This document shows positions 53,407 to 62,623 of a stretch of 64,000 nt of DNA, piece after piece; positions within the stretch are counted from its first letter, which is position 1; every line of letters begins with the position of its first letter. The DNA is taken from positions 558,001-622,000 of the forward strand of contig JAFIGX010000024.1 in NCBI GenBank assembly GCA_017849455.1. The letters are read 5' to 3'. The notes under the pieces were generated by a model. The model was given only the letters and a program-made list of their open reading frames with translations, did not search any database and had not been told where the DNA came from. The position numbers and the translations under genes are program-made. Source of the DNA: Pseudobacter sp. (GTDB lineage Bacteria; Bacteroidota; Bacteroidia; Chitinophagales; Chitinophagaceae).

Positions 53407-54201
53407 ATGCGGCCATATCCCCTCCTTACGACCTTACTGATTGCAAGCTTATATTTTTTATCGGCCTGCCATAAGAACAGCGACGATCCCAATGCACCGG
53501 CCATGTCGCTCTCCACTGAAAATGTTACCGGTAAATCGGGCAAGCTCATCGAGCTGACCGTCGACCTGAGCGTTCCCGATGGATTCAAGGAACTGCTCAT
53601 CTCCAAAGGTGTCAACCTTCAACCCGATAATACTTATGGTATCAAATCCGTAACGCCTGTTTCGGCCGGCGGTACCAATTATAAATATGAATTCACGTAT
53701 CTGCTGAGCCCCGATGAGGTGGACAAGCTCGTAGGCTTTAATTTCAAGCTCACGGATAACAAAGGCCGTTCGGTGGAGAAAGACCTCACGGTGAATACCA
53801 CCACCTCTGCCGCACAGATCATCTTCAGCCACAAATGGCTCCTGAAATCCAAATTCCAGGAGACCGCATCACCTCCGGTAGAAACCATCACGGATTGTGA
53901 AAAGGATGATGTTTACAACTGGAAAAGGGATAGCACCATCTCCATCAACTATGGCACCAAAGCCTGCGCTTTCGATGGATTCAATGTGTACGATAAATGG
54001 ACATTGAGCGATGATGAAAAGACTTTCACACAGAAATATCACTCCCTTTTCAACCCTTCAGCCATTACTATCGAAACCTATAATGTACGGAGTGTTTCGA
54101 AAGACAGGCTGGTGATGGATATCGTGCTCGACCTCTCATGGCTCGGGCCTCCTTACACCGACAAAGAGAAATTCGTATACACCTTCGACGCGGTACCTTA
54201 A
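53407..54201 (+). CDS. Locus lipoprotein with beta-rich domains
   Basis: 264 residues with a lipobox (FLSAC, Cys21). Residues 30-140 look like a beta-sandwich (ENVTGKSGKLIELTVDLSV; YKYEFTYLLSPDEVDKLVGF). Residues 143-262 look like a lipocalin-like domain (SHKWLLKSKFQETAS, YDKWTLSDDEKTFTQKY). Position after susD in a polysaccharide locus suggests a surface glycan-binding protein like SusE/SusF, but no binding site is recognisable. It starts 20 nt after the transporter gene. Confidence 0.7.
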   Translation: MRPYPLLTTLLIASLYFLSACHKNSDDPNAPAMSLSTENVTGKSGKLIELTVDLSVPDGFKELLISKGVNLQPDNTYGIKSVTPVSAGGTNYKYEFTYLLSPDEVDKLVGFNFKLTDNKGRSVEKDLTVNTTTSAAQIIFSHKWLLKSKFQETASPPVETITDCEKDDVYNWKRDSTISINYGTKACAFDGFNVYDKWTLSDDEKTFTQKYHSLFNPSAITIETYNVRSVSKDRLVMDIVLDLSWLGPPYTDKEKFVYTFDAVP

Positions 54202-54236
54202 CGGATAGGACCATCTCATTCATAAAAAAAAGTATT

Positions 54237-55460
54237 ATGCTCTTCAATAAACAACTTACAACTATCAATATACTCTTGCCGGCAACCCTATTGGCCTTCT
54301 CGATAAGCGCTTGCAGCTCCAATCACCCGGAGCAGCAACCTGCTCAGGCAAATCTCGATTCACTGCGTTTTACCGTGGAAGAAGCGCCTGAATGGTCGGC
54401 CTTATTCAAAAGGAATTCCGGGTGGTTTGGAGGTGATGGGATATTCGCTGCTACCCGAGATGGCAAAGAAACGAATGGCGCCTCCAAAACCAGTGAAACG
54501 ATCATCTGGTTCAGTGATACCATGCTGGGAGAGATCGAAAAGGATTCATTGAAGCCCGGTTATGAAATGATCAATAACTCCATCGCTGTTTTGAAGGACG
54601 GCATTCCCGACAATGATCATATCCGGTTCTACTGGAAACAGGAGAACGGGAAGAATGTATCGCTCTTCGTGCCCAAAACACCTGCCACACAGAAAAGTGA
54701 ATATTACTGGCTGGGAGATGGTTTCGTCAATCAGGCACGCAACAATGATCTCTATATTTTCGGTTACCGGATCAAAAATATTTCCAACCAGGCTTTTGGT
54801 TTCAAGGAGATGGGCAATACCCTGATCACGGTACCTGGCGGCAGCCAGCCTCCATTCAATGAGTACCGGCAGGTGGATATTCCTTTCTTCCTTGGCAAAG
54901 ATGTGGACAGTACAGGCTCATTCGGTGCAGGCATATTGGTGAATACAGCAGAGGCCGGCGCTTCTAACCCCGATGGTTACGTATATATCTATGGTATCCG
55001 GGGAAAGGAAAAAAAGTTGATGATCGCACGGGTAAAACCTGCAGAGATCGAAGCATTCGATAAATGGACATTCTGGGACGGGCAGCAATGGACTACCGAC
55101 GTTTCCAAAATTGCTACGGTCACGGACCGTTTGTCGAATGAGCTGGGCATGGTGCAACTGAAAGATGGGCGATATGCTCTCGTATTCCAGGCCGATGGAC
55201 TGGGCAGGTATGTGGGTATCAGGCTGGGAGCCTCACCGGTAGGGCCTTTCGGCAAACTGATCCAGGTATTCGATGTGAGCGCTTCCGTGTCGGAGGACAA
55301 AGATTTCTTTCCTTACAATGCGAAAGTACACCCGGTATTATCCGCCCCCGATGAATTGCTGATCAGTTACAATGTGAACTCATTCGATTTTTTCAACGAT
55401 ATCAAAAAATTCCCGAACCTGTATCGCCCGCGGTTTATACGGGTGAAGGTCCAGCCATAG
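54237..55460 (+). CDS. Lipoprotein with DUF4185/DUF5005-like beta-propeller
   Basis: About 407 residues from the ATG at 54237. The lipobox is SISAC. The mature protein has repeated blade-like segments: NSGWFGGDGIFAATRDG, ETIIWFSDTMLG, NNDLYIFGYRI, NPDGYVYIYGIRGKEKKLM and LMISYNVN-like strands, as in DUF4185/DUF5005 proteins with five-bladed propellers related to glycoside hydrolases. A catalytic role is possible, with GW-GGDG and FSDT near the expected centre, but unproven. It lies 35 nt after the preceding lipoprotein gene. Confidence 0.68.
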   Translation: MLFNKQLTTINILLPATLLAFSISACSSNHPEQQPAQANLDSLRFTVEEAPEWSALFKRNSGWFGGDGIFAATRDGKETNGASKTSETIIWFSDTMLGEIEKDSLKPGYEMINNSIAVLKDGIPDNDHIRFYWKQENGKNVSLFVPKTPATQKSEYYWLGDGFVNQARNNDLYIFGYRIKNISNQAFGFKEMGNTLITVPGGSQPPFNEYRQVDIPFFLGKDVDSTGSFGAGILVNTAEAGASNPDGYVYIYGIRGKEKKLMIARVKPAEIEAFDKWTFWDGQQWTTDVSKIATVTDRLSNELGMVQLKDGRYALVFQADGLGRYVGIRLGASPVGPFGKLIQVFDVSASVSEDKDFFPYNAKVHPVLSAPDELLISYNVNSFDFFNDIKKFPNLYRPRFIRVKVQP

Positions 55461-55491
55461 TTCGATATTTCAGCATACAATCAGCATCACC

Positions 55492-58185
55492 ATGAGATCA
55501 TATATCCTTCTTGCTATTGGAATACTCTCCGTTGCTGCGGTTCAGGGAGGAACGGGCAACATTGCACCGGCCGCCACTATCACGGCTTCTACCACATTGA
55601 ACGCACAATATGATGCAAGGAATATCGCTGATGGAAAGATCGGCATCGATCAGGCAGGGGAGTGGGCCTGTGAAGGAGAGACTACCGACTGGGGTTATAT
55701 CCGTTTCCCATGGATCAGGTTGGAATGGAATACACCGCAGGTGATCAATACGATCGTATTGTATGATCGCCCCACTTTGAAAGAGCATATTGCCGGCGGA
55801 CGGCTGGAATTCAGCGATGGTACTGTGATCTGGGTGAATCAAATTCCGAATGACGGAAGAGGCAAGGCCATTCGTTTTGCCGACAAGACCGTAAGCTGGG
55901 TCAGGTTCGTGGTCACTGATGGTACCGGCAGCAATCTAGGCTTTTCCGAAATAGAAATATTCCCAAGCCCTGTACAATGTAATGATCCTTTATCATGGGT
56001 CGATCCCTATATCGAGACCAACCGCGGCCGTTATTTCTTTTTCATCACCGGCAACCGCCCTTTCGGCATGATCGGCGCTGCGCCGCATACCCGCAACAAG
56101 AACCAGAATGGCGGTGGCTACAACTATAATGAAAATGAAATTCTGGGATTCGGTCAGATCCATTGCTGGATGTTATCCGGTATAGAAGTCATGCCTGCCG
56201 GGCCTTCCGCCGATCCTACCAGGGGAGAACAGGGATGGAAATCCGGGTTCAGTCATGATGAGGAGATCGTGCAGCCGGGCTACCAGCGTGTATACCTGCA
56301 GGAGCCGAAAACCTGGGTGGAGCTGACTTCCACGGAGCGGGTAAGTTTCTATCGCTTCACCTGGACGCAGGCCATGCAGGCGCGTATCCTTACCAATCTC
56401 GGTGGCTATATGGGCAACAGCACGATGGCCAATGCAGATGTACAAAAGATCAGCAATACCGAATTCGAAGGATCGTTCAGTTCCATCAAACGTTACTGGG
56501 GAGGTCCCAAAGATGTAAGAATGTTCTTTGTTATCCAATTCGATCAACCAGTAGGATCATTCGATGGCTGGAAGGGAAAACAAATGCTAACGAATATTCA
56601 AACCCTGCAGGGAGACAGCGCAGGCATAGCAGCCCGGTTCAATGTCAATCCGGGCGACCAGGTGAAAATGAAGATCGCGATCTCTTACACCAGCATTGCC
56701 AATGCACGGAAGAACCTGCAGGCGGAATGCACCACCTGGGATTTCGATGCTGTAAAAAAAGAATCGCAGGAGATATGGAACCAATGGTTGGGTAAGATGG
56801 AAGTGAAGGGCGGCACCAGGGAACAGAAAATAAAATTCTATACCGATCTCTGGCACGTATTGCTCGGACGGCATAAGATCAATGATATATCGGGCGATTA
56901 TCCCGATCGCACTACCGGCAAACGCGATGGTAATTTCACCGACGCCATTTTTAAAATAAAGACCGTTCCCAAAAATCCTGATGGCAGTCTGCGTTTCAAC
57001 ATGTACAACTCCGATGCGTGGTGGCTCACTCAATGGAACCTGAATGTACTGTGGGGACTGGCATGGCCGGAAGTTCAGGATGAAATGTCGGCCTCCATGA
57101 TCGAATATGCCAACAATGGCGGGCTCTTACCGCGCGGCCCTTCGGGTGGCGGCTATTCATACATCATGACGAGTTGCCCTGCCACCAATCTCATCGTAAG
57201 CACTTATATGAAAGGGTTGCTCACCAAAGCCGATCCATTACATGCTTTTGAAGTGATCAAACGGAACCATCTGCCGGGTGGCATGTTGGGACGTGCGGAA
57301 GATATCGACTTCTACACTAAAAAAGGATGGTGGCCCGGCAATGCAGGCATCACGGTGGAAGCCACCTTCCAGGACTGGGGCATCGCCCAGATGGCAAAGC
57401 GGCTGGGAAAGAAAAAGGACTATGACTTCTTCTTAAAAAGATCACAGGGTTGGAAATATTGCTTCGACAGCACGCAAAAATTATTATTCCCGAAAGACAG
57501 GAACGGACAGTTCATGCACCATGATCCGCTGAATGGGAATGGATGGGTGGAAGCCAATGCATGGCAGGGAACCTGGGGCGTATCGCATGATATACCCGGA
57601 CTGGCCGCCATGATGGGAGGCAATGACGCGCTCTGTGAAAAGCTCAACTATGCATTCGAGCAGGGCGCTGCCACTGATTTTGTGTTCGCGTATTCCGGTG
57701 GCTATGTCAGCTATGCCAATCAGCCCGGCTGTTCGAATGCGCATCTGTTCAACTATGCCGGCAAGCCCTGGTTGACGCAGTATTGGGTAAGGCGGGTGAA
57801 AGAACAGGCTTATGGTGGTATTACACCTGATCTGGGATATGGAGGGCATGATGAAGACCAGGGACAGATGGGCGGCGTGAGCGTACTGATGGCGATCGGG
57901 TTATTCAGCATCACAGGTAATGAATCATCCAACCCCACCTATGATATCACTTCACCCATTTTCGATGAAGTGACGATCCATCTCGATAACCGGTATTACA
58001 AGGGAAAGCAGTTCGTCATCAAAACGCATAATAATTCAGCGGCCAATTGTTATATCCGGAAGGCTAACCTGAACGGACAACTGCTCGAAACATGCTGGTT
58101 TTCGCATGATGCGTTCGCCAATGGCGGGATGCTGGAACTCTGGATGGGTGATCAGCCGAATAGGGAATGGGGAACAGGAAAATGA
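55492..58185 (+). CDS. GH92 alpha-mannosidase with N-terminal discoidin-like domain
   Basis: 897 residues: a signal peptide (about 1-20), an F5/8 type C-like carbohydrate-binding domain (NIAPAATITASTTLNAQYDA to SEIEIFPSP, about 24-160) and a GH92 domain. GH92 marks are DPYIETNRGRYFFFITGNRP, GFGQIHCWMLSG, the helical GLAWPEVQDEMSASMIEYAN and GYGGHDEDQGQMGG, which carries the acidic catalytic residues and Gln. GH92 enzymes are Ca2+-dependent exo-alpha-mannosidases acting on N-glycans or yeast mannan. Its opening DPYIETNRGRY differs from the usual form, so linkage or substrate may differ. Confidence 0.9.
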   Translation: MRSYILLAIGILSVAAVQGGTGNIAPAATITASTTLNAQYDARNIADGKIGIDQAGEWACEGETTDWGYIRFPWIRLEWNTPQVINTIVLYDRPTLKEHIAGGRLEFSDGTVIWVNQIPNDGRGKAIRFADKTVSWVRFVVTDGTGSNLGFSEIEIFPSPVQCNDPLSWVDPYIETNRGRYFFFITGNRPFGMIGAAPHTRNKNQNGGGYNYNENEILGFGQIHCWMLSGIEVMPAGPSADPTRGEQGWKSGFSHDEEIVQPGYQRVYLQEPKTWVELTSTERVSFYRFTWTQAMQARILTNLGGYMGNSTMANADVQKISNTEFEGSFSSIKRYWGGPKDVRMFFVIQFDQPVGSFDGWKGKQMLTNIQTLQGDSAGIAARFNVNPGDQVKMKIAISYTSIANARKNLQAECTTWDFDAVKKESQEIWNQWLGKMEVKGGTREQKIKFYTDLWHVLLGRHKINDISGDYPDRTTGKRDGNFTDAIFKIKTVPKNPDGSLRFNMYNSDAWWLTQWNLNVLWGLAWPEVQDEMSASMIEYANNGGLLPRGPSGGGYSYIMTSCPATNLIVSTYMKGLLTKADPLHAFEVIKRNHLPGGMLGRAEDIDFYTKKGWWPGNAGITVEATFQDWGIAQMAKRLGKKKDYDFFLKRSQGWKYCFDSTQKLLFPKDRNGQFMHHDPLNGNGWVEANAWQGTWGVSHDIPGLAAMMGGNDALCEKLNYAFEQGAATDFVFAYSGGYVSYANQPGCSNAHLFNYAGKPWLTQYWVRRVKEQAYGGITPDLGYGGHDEDQGQMGGVSVLMAIGLFSITGNESSNPTYDITSPIFDEVTIHLDNRYYKGKQFVIKTHNNSAANCYIRKANLNGQLLETCWFSHDAFANGGMLELWMGDQPNREWGTGK

Positions 58186-58201
58186 TTTATTCAATTGAAC
58201 T

Positions 58202-59077
58202 ATGACAGAAAAAGAAAATAGCCGGCAAGTGTTGGGTGTCGACATCGGCGGATCGCATATTGCCGTTTGTGAGGCATATCTCGAAGCGGCCGTATTGCTG
58301 GAGCATACAGCAGTACGCGCAAAGATCGATCCGCATGGCGATGCTGCCGGGATCATCCAGGAATGGGCTACTGCCATCGAATCCTGTTTCAGCCCCGGAC
58401 CATCACACGAAAAATACATCGGCATCGCCATGCCCGGCCCTTTCGACTATGAGCATGGTATCAGTTATATCACAGGGTTGCACAAATTCGAATCGCTTTA
58501 CCAGTTGCCGGTAAAGCAAATGCTGGCAGACCGGTTGGGCATTCCTTCCAACCATATCAAAATGGTGAATGATGCCTCTGCATTTTTACTGGGAGAACTG
58601 ATGAGCGGCGCTGGCAGGGGATACCGGAACGCAGCGGGCATCACGCTGGGCACGGGTTTGGGCTCGGCAGGATTTTTCAACGGTAAAATTCATGATGGTG
58701 ATCTCTGGCGTACGGCGTTCAGGGAGGCAAGGGCAGAAGACTATCTCTGCTCCCGCTGGTTTGTAAAGGAATATGAACGGGTATCCGGAAAAAAAGCAGA
58801 AGGCGTGAAAGACCTGTTGTTGCTGATCGATGAAGACCCTGCTGTCCGGCATCTGTTCATGCAATTCGGAAAGAACCTGGGGGAAGTCCTGCTGATGAAA
58901 TATCCGCCCGAACTGCAGGAGATCGTCATCATCGGGGGGAATATCGCCAAAGCCTGGGACCACTTTATACCTGCCGCCATGAATTATTTCCGCGACCGTG
59001 ATGCCACCATGAACCTTCAGCCTGCCACACTCGGTGAGAATGCGGCCATAGCCGGAGCGGCTTCCTTGTGGAAATGA
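58202..59077 (+). CDS. ROK family sugar kinase
   Basis: 291 residues with the ASKHA fold: phosphate-binding GVDIGGSHIAV near the start, IGIAMPGPFDYEHGI, the catalytic Asp in MVNDASAFLLGE, and GITLGTGLGSAGFFNG. The usual ROK zinc site (a His and then a CxCGxxGCxE cluster) is absent; only one Cys (DYLCSRW) is in that stretch. It probably phosphorylates the hexose brought in by the MFS transporter, most likely mannose. It ends the operon, and its stop abuts the stop of the convergent gene. Confidence 0.85.
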   Translation: MTEKENSRQVLGVDIGGSHIAVCEAYLEAAVLLEHTAVRAKIDPHGDAAGIIQEWATAIESCFSPGPSHEKYIGIAMPGPFDYEHGISYITGLHKFESLYQLPVKQMLADRLGIPSNHIKMVNDASAFLLGELMSGAGRGYRNAAGITLGTGLGSAGFFNGKIHDGDLWRTAFREARAEDYLCSRWFVKEYERVSGKKAEGVKDLLLLIDEDPAVRHLFMQFGKNLGEVLLMKYPPELQEIVIIGGNIAKAWDHFIPAAMNYFRDRDATMNLQPATLGENAAIAGAASLWK

Positions 59078-61339
59078 TCAATGTTTCCCCGGCCGCTGAT
59101 CTTTGATCTTCTCCAAAATTTTCACTTCTTCCGCTGTGATGGTGCTGATCAATTGGAACTGGTCGGTGATGGCTTTGAGGTCGGATAATGTTTTTCTGAC
59201 CGACTGCTGATCTTCTTTCAATCCCGCAGTCATTTCCTGTCTTCTCAGCTCCATCAATTCCAGAACTTTTTGACGTATCGGGTCTTCATGCACCTGTTGA
59301 TCGGGGATGGTGGTATTGCTATCGTTCAGGATAGATCCTGCCTGCCTGAATTTCGAATCGACCTGCTCGATCAGCGGGTGGAAATCTACTGAGGCATATT
59401 GCGGTCCGGAGCGCTGGGCATAATAGGAGAGGGAAGCGATATGTGAGGTCAACAGGTGGCTTGTTGCCACGAACTGGTGATACTCTTCGAAATTGAGTTG
59501 TTTGCTCTTCGGTTCCGAAAGCATTCGCTGGAAATGATCGGAGAGGTTGGCCAATGCCACGAAAGCCTCTTTGCGTGCCACTTTATACGTGGTCATATCG
59601 AACCCTTTCCCTGTAAAGGCCGTGGCGACCCTGTTGAAATAATCATGGTTCGCACGAACGGCGGAATCAATAAAAGACCAGATCTGTTCTCTTTCCCAAC
59701 TGGGCAGTATAAAAGAGGAGATCACAAAAGAAATGAAGGAGCCGATGGCGGTATCGATGATCCTGTCTTGCAACACAGCTCCCAGGCCGGAGGGGTTGAG
59801 GAAATGAAAGCTGAGAATTACGTAGAGTGTGATGCCGGCAGAGCTCACCAGGTAATTCAGTTTAAGCATGCTGTAGGAAATGATCATGGCCAGCAGCATG
59901 ATGATGAACAGTATGGTATTGTCGTGCGTGATATAGATCGAAAAGAAGCCCAGCAATGCGCCGGTAAGGGTGCCGAGGATACGATGTACATTTCTTTGCT
60001 TGGTGATACTGTAGGCCGGCTTCATAATGGTGGTAATGGTAAGCAGGATCCAGTAACCATGACCAAAGGGAAAGATCAATGAGATGACATACCCGATCAT
60101 CAAAGCAAGTGTAAGCCTTACCGCATGGCGGAAATGGGTTGATTTGAGAGAGAGGTTATCGAAAAGCAGGTGTGGATCGAGTTCCTGGCGGGTAATGAAT
60201 TTATCGAGCTGCATATCCCGCTTTTCACGCTTCAGGTTTTTCGCGGCTGTTTCATAAGCCGAATAATGCGACATCACGTTGATCCTTTCGGCGAGGTCCT
60301 GTAAGCTGAACAGGATATGACGGAGACGGATGAAGCCTTCGATATTATGGGCCGCCAACTTCTTATTGCGCATCGAGAAAAATGCTTCGCGTGCGTCTTC
60401 CAGTATTTGTTCTATATGGTTATCGGTCTTATAGGGTAATCCATCCTGTACGGCAAGACCGATGCTGTTCAGCTCATGTGCCAGTGCGAGGATGGTACGA
60501 TGGTACACGCCGAGGATATCTTCCTCGTCGAATTCTTTATGCAGGGCCTCATAATCCTGCTGTGTGGTCATGATCCTTTCGAAGAGATCGATACTGTCGA
60601 GGAACATCTGCATCAGCACGCGGCCTTTACGAGTGGATTCACGCACAACGCTCCGGGCCTTGAACAACATTTCGCGCAGCTCATCCTGTCGCTGGTGGAT
60701 ATTCACCTGGTAGCGCATGAGCGAGCGGTATAGCTCCGTGAAATCGGGGTCTTTTTTATAAAAGGCTGCTTTCACTTCGAGGTAACGCGCGGTCTCCATC
60801 AGGCATTCGCCGAGCAATTGCTGGATCGGTTTATACGGGCGCAAGGTATGCAGCACGAGACTGAGAATGGCGTACCAGAGGCCACCGGCCGTAAAGTAGG
60901 CTGCATTGATCAGTATATCTTTCATGCTGGCGCCACCGGGCGAGAGATGTGCATCGATATTGAAGATGAACACCAGCAATGCGATGGAGCCGATGGAATT
61001 GGCCCGGTTGCCATAAACGCCGGCGAGCGAAAAGAAAAGCCCGAAAAGAATGATCTCGGTACCGATCAGCCAGGCATGTCCGCGACTGAAACCGGCTACC
61101 AGGGCAACGATGAAATTGATGGCGATGCTGATGGCGATACCATTGCGGCGGTGCTGAACGGGTCCCGGGTTATCAGTGAATCCCACGCAGAGGGCGCCCA
61201 GGGGCACGGCCATCATGGTGGTAAGCATCCCGTAGTGATGCAGTACCAGGGCAGGGATTACGGCGCCTGCTGTGATCCGAACACCGGTATAGAGGTATTG
61301 GCTGCTGATAAATTTCCGGAACTGCTGCGCATAATCCAT
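59078..61339 (-). CDS. FUSC/YccS-type inner-membrane protein
   Basis: 753 residues with two membrane blocks, about 20-165 (six helices, MMAVPLGALCVGFTDNPGPV is typical) and 395-535 (six helices, with HGYWILLTITTIMKPAYSIT and HRILGTLTGALLGFF). Soluble helical regions lie in between and at the end. This is the fusaric-acid-resistance/aromatic acid exporter-like layout of YccS. The function of YccS itself is unknown. The start is the ATG at 61339. It overlaps no neighbour and is convergent with the mannose locus. Confidence 0.85.
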   Translation of the reverse strand: MDYAQQFRKFISSQYLYTGVRITAGAVIPALVLHHYGMLTTMMAVPLGALCVGFTDNPGPVQHRRNGIAISIAINFIVALVAGFSRGHAWLIGTEIILFGLFFSLAGVYGNRANSIGSIALLVFIFNIDAHLSPGGASMKDILINAAYFTAGGLWYAILSLVLHTLRPYKPIQQLLGECLMETARYLEVKAAFYKKDPDFTELYRSLMRYQVNIHQRQDELREMLFKARSVVRESTRKGRVLMQMFLDSIDLFERIMTTQQDYEALHKEFDEEDILGVYHRTILALAHELNSIGLAVQDGLPYKTDNHIEQILEDAREAFFSMRNKKLAAHNIEGFIRLRHILFSLQDLAERINVMSHYSAYETAAKNLKREKRDMQLDKFITRQELDPHLLFDNLSLKSTHFRHAVRLTLALMIGYVISLIFPFGHGYWILLTITTIMKPAYSITKQRNVHRILGTLTGALLGFFSIYITHDNTILFIIMLLAMIISYSMLKLNYLVSSAGITLYVILSFHFLNPSGLGAVLQDRIIDTAIGSFISFVISSFILPSWEREQIWSFIDSAVRANHDYFNRVATAFTGKGFDMTTYKVARKEAFVALANLSDHFQRMLSEPKSKQLNFEEYHQFVATSHLLTSHIASLSYYAQRSGPQYASVDFHPLIEQVDSKFRQAGSILNDSNTTIPDQQVHEDPIRQKVLELMELRRQEMTAGLKEDQQSVRKTLSDLKAITDQFQLISTITAEEVKILEKIKDQRPGKH

Positions 61340-61643
61340 CAATGATCATTATTTAAGGCGTGTGATTGCTGTTGTAAGCGTTTGGGAGCGACGCTTTCAC
61401 TTTCAGGTTGTAATCAGTCGGCCAAAAATAAGGATAATAACCGGGGTGAGTGGGGCAGGAGGGAAGTGTGATTAGTCTTTTTGAAAACGAAATAAAATTT
61501 TCCCCGTAGCTGTTAAGAAATAATTTATAGGAAAACTTTGGTATAATATGTTTTTGACTTATTTTTGCACTCCCAAAAACACAATATGTTGCATTGTTGA
61601 TGGTTAACAATCAGTCAGTTGCAGCAGATCGTGGAGGTGGTAA
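61340..61643. other. Intergenic region with the tRNA-Lys promoter
   Basis: About 300 bases between the leftward FUSC gene and tRNA-Lys. It contains the tRNA promoter (listed separately) and, presumably, the FUSC promoter. No other feature is seen. Confidence 0.6.
61538..61567 (+). promoter_or_regulatory. Consensus Bacteroidota promoter of tRNA-Lys
   Basis: TTG (61538-61540), 19 nt, then TATTTTTG (61560-61567): an exact match to the TTG-N19-TAnnTTTG form used by the Bacteroidota primary sigma factor. Transcription would begin near 61575, about 70 nt before the mature tRNA. Confidence 0.75.
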
Positions 61644-61716
61644 GATCTCGTAGCTCAGTTGGTAGAGCACAACACTTTTAATGTTGGGGTCCTGGGTTCG
61701 AGTCCCAGCGGGATCA
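61644..61716 (+). tRNA. tRNA-Lys (UUU)
   Basis: A 73-nt cloverleaf. The acceptor stem GATCTCG pairs with CGGGATC, with one G-U pair. The D arm has AGCTCAGTTGGTAGAGC; the anticodon stem CAACA/TGTTG encloses CTTTTAA with anticodon TTT; the T arm has GGGTTCGAGTCCC. CCA is not encoded. A 13-bp hairpin follows 12 nt later. Confidence 0.97.
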
Positions 61717-61728
61717 CAGAAAATTTAA

Positions 61729-61758
61729 AAGCCTTCAAATTGTTGAATTTGGAGGCTT
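61729..61758 (+). terminator. Hairpin downstream of tRNA-Lys
   Basis: A 13-bp stem with one G-U pair (61729-61741 with 61746-61758) and loop GTTG, 12 nt after the tRNA. It is followed by CTGTATTTA rather than a solid T-run, so it may be a weak terminator or a processing signal. Confidence 0.5.
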
Positions 61759-62005
61759 CTGTATTTAGGTGTGAGAATGGATGTTGCAACTTAAACTTAC
61801 ACCTAATTCTACAGAACATTTTTACATAGAAAGCATACAACCTTTTTTGTGTTCGATTAGGAAACGACACAACTGACGCTGAATCACAATATAATATTAG
61901 ACAATCGAATACCTTCCCCATGTTGTAAAGCTAATTGAAATAAACAGCAACCACGCCAACACCGTGTTGATTGCACATTGTTGATGGAGAGATGAGGCGA
62001 AATGA
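61759..62005. other. Intergenic, AT-rich
   Basis: About 250 AT-rich bases between the tRNA-Lys hairpin and the end of the response regulator gene. No gene, integrase fragment or repeated copy of the tRNA 3' end was found. Confidence 0.5.
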
Positions 62006-62623
62006 TTATATGAAGGAAAACTTAGCGGCCATTCTGATTAATGTAGCAGTATTCTTTGCTTCGAATTTAGCCAGCAGGTTTTTTCTATGCGAATCCACCG
62101 TTGTGGTGCTGATGAACAATTTTTCGGCAATTTCATTATTAGTTAATCCTTCTGCAATGAGTGCCAGTACCTCTTTCTCCCTTCGTGTAATCACGGGTAT
62201 TTTTAAATCTTCATTTCTTCTTATCGTTGCCGATGCGTCCAGGCTTAGAAATGTATGCCCCTGCACCACTGCTTCAATGGCCTCGGTCAGTTCTTCCCGT
62301 GTGGCATTTTTTAATACATATCCGCTTGCTCCATTCTCCATCATCTTTTGAATAAAGCTTTGCTGATTAAAAGAGCTTAGCCCCAAAATGTGTATGGCAG
62401 GGTACTTTGTTTTTAGTTCCTTGCATAAGTCGATACCACTTTTGTCGGGGAGATTGATATCCATCAGGATTACATCCGGCTGTTGCCGCTGTAGAAATGA
62501 AAGACAGGAGGCTGCGCTCATCGCATGCCCCATCCATTCCATGCCTTTTTCATGTTGAAGTAAGGAACGGATTCCTTCCACAATCATGTAGTGATCATCT
62601 GTAATAAAAATTTTTATCGCCAT
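62006..62623 (-). CDS. NarL/LuxR-type response regulator
   Basis: 205 residues. Residues 1-120 are a receiver (ITDDHYMIVEG, phosphoacceptor Asp in ILMDINLPDKSG, Lys in GYVLKNA). Residues 140-203 are a LuxR-type helix-turn-helix (TRREKEVLALIAEGLTNNEIA, then LFISTTTVDSHRKNLLAKF). Its ATG overlaps the stop of the kinase gene (TAATG), so the two are translationally coupled and form one system. The target genes are unknown. Confidence 0.95.
   Translation of the reverse strand: MAIKIFITDDHYMIVEGIRSLLQHEKGMEWMGHAMSAASCLSFLQRQQPDVILMDINLPDKSGIDLCKELKTKYPAIHILGLSSFNQQSFIQKMMENGASGYVLKNATREELTEAIEAVVQGHTFLSLDASATIRRNEDLKIPVITRREKEVLALIAEGLTNNEIAEKLFISTTTVDSHRKNLLAKFEAKNTATLIRMAAKFSFI

Noticed and set aside
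61655..61921. Leftward 88-codon frame ending in GLEPRTPTLKVLCSTN
   Set aside because: The C-terminal part is the antisense translation of tRNA-Lys, a well-known annotation artefact.
61759..62005. Possible integration site downstream of tRNA-Lys
   Set aside because: No integrase gene and no repeat of the tRNA 3' end are present in the window.
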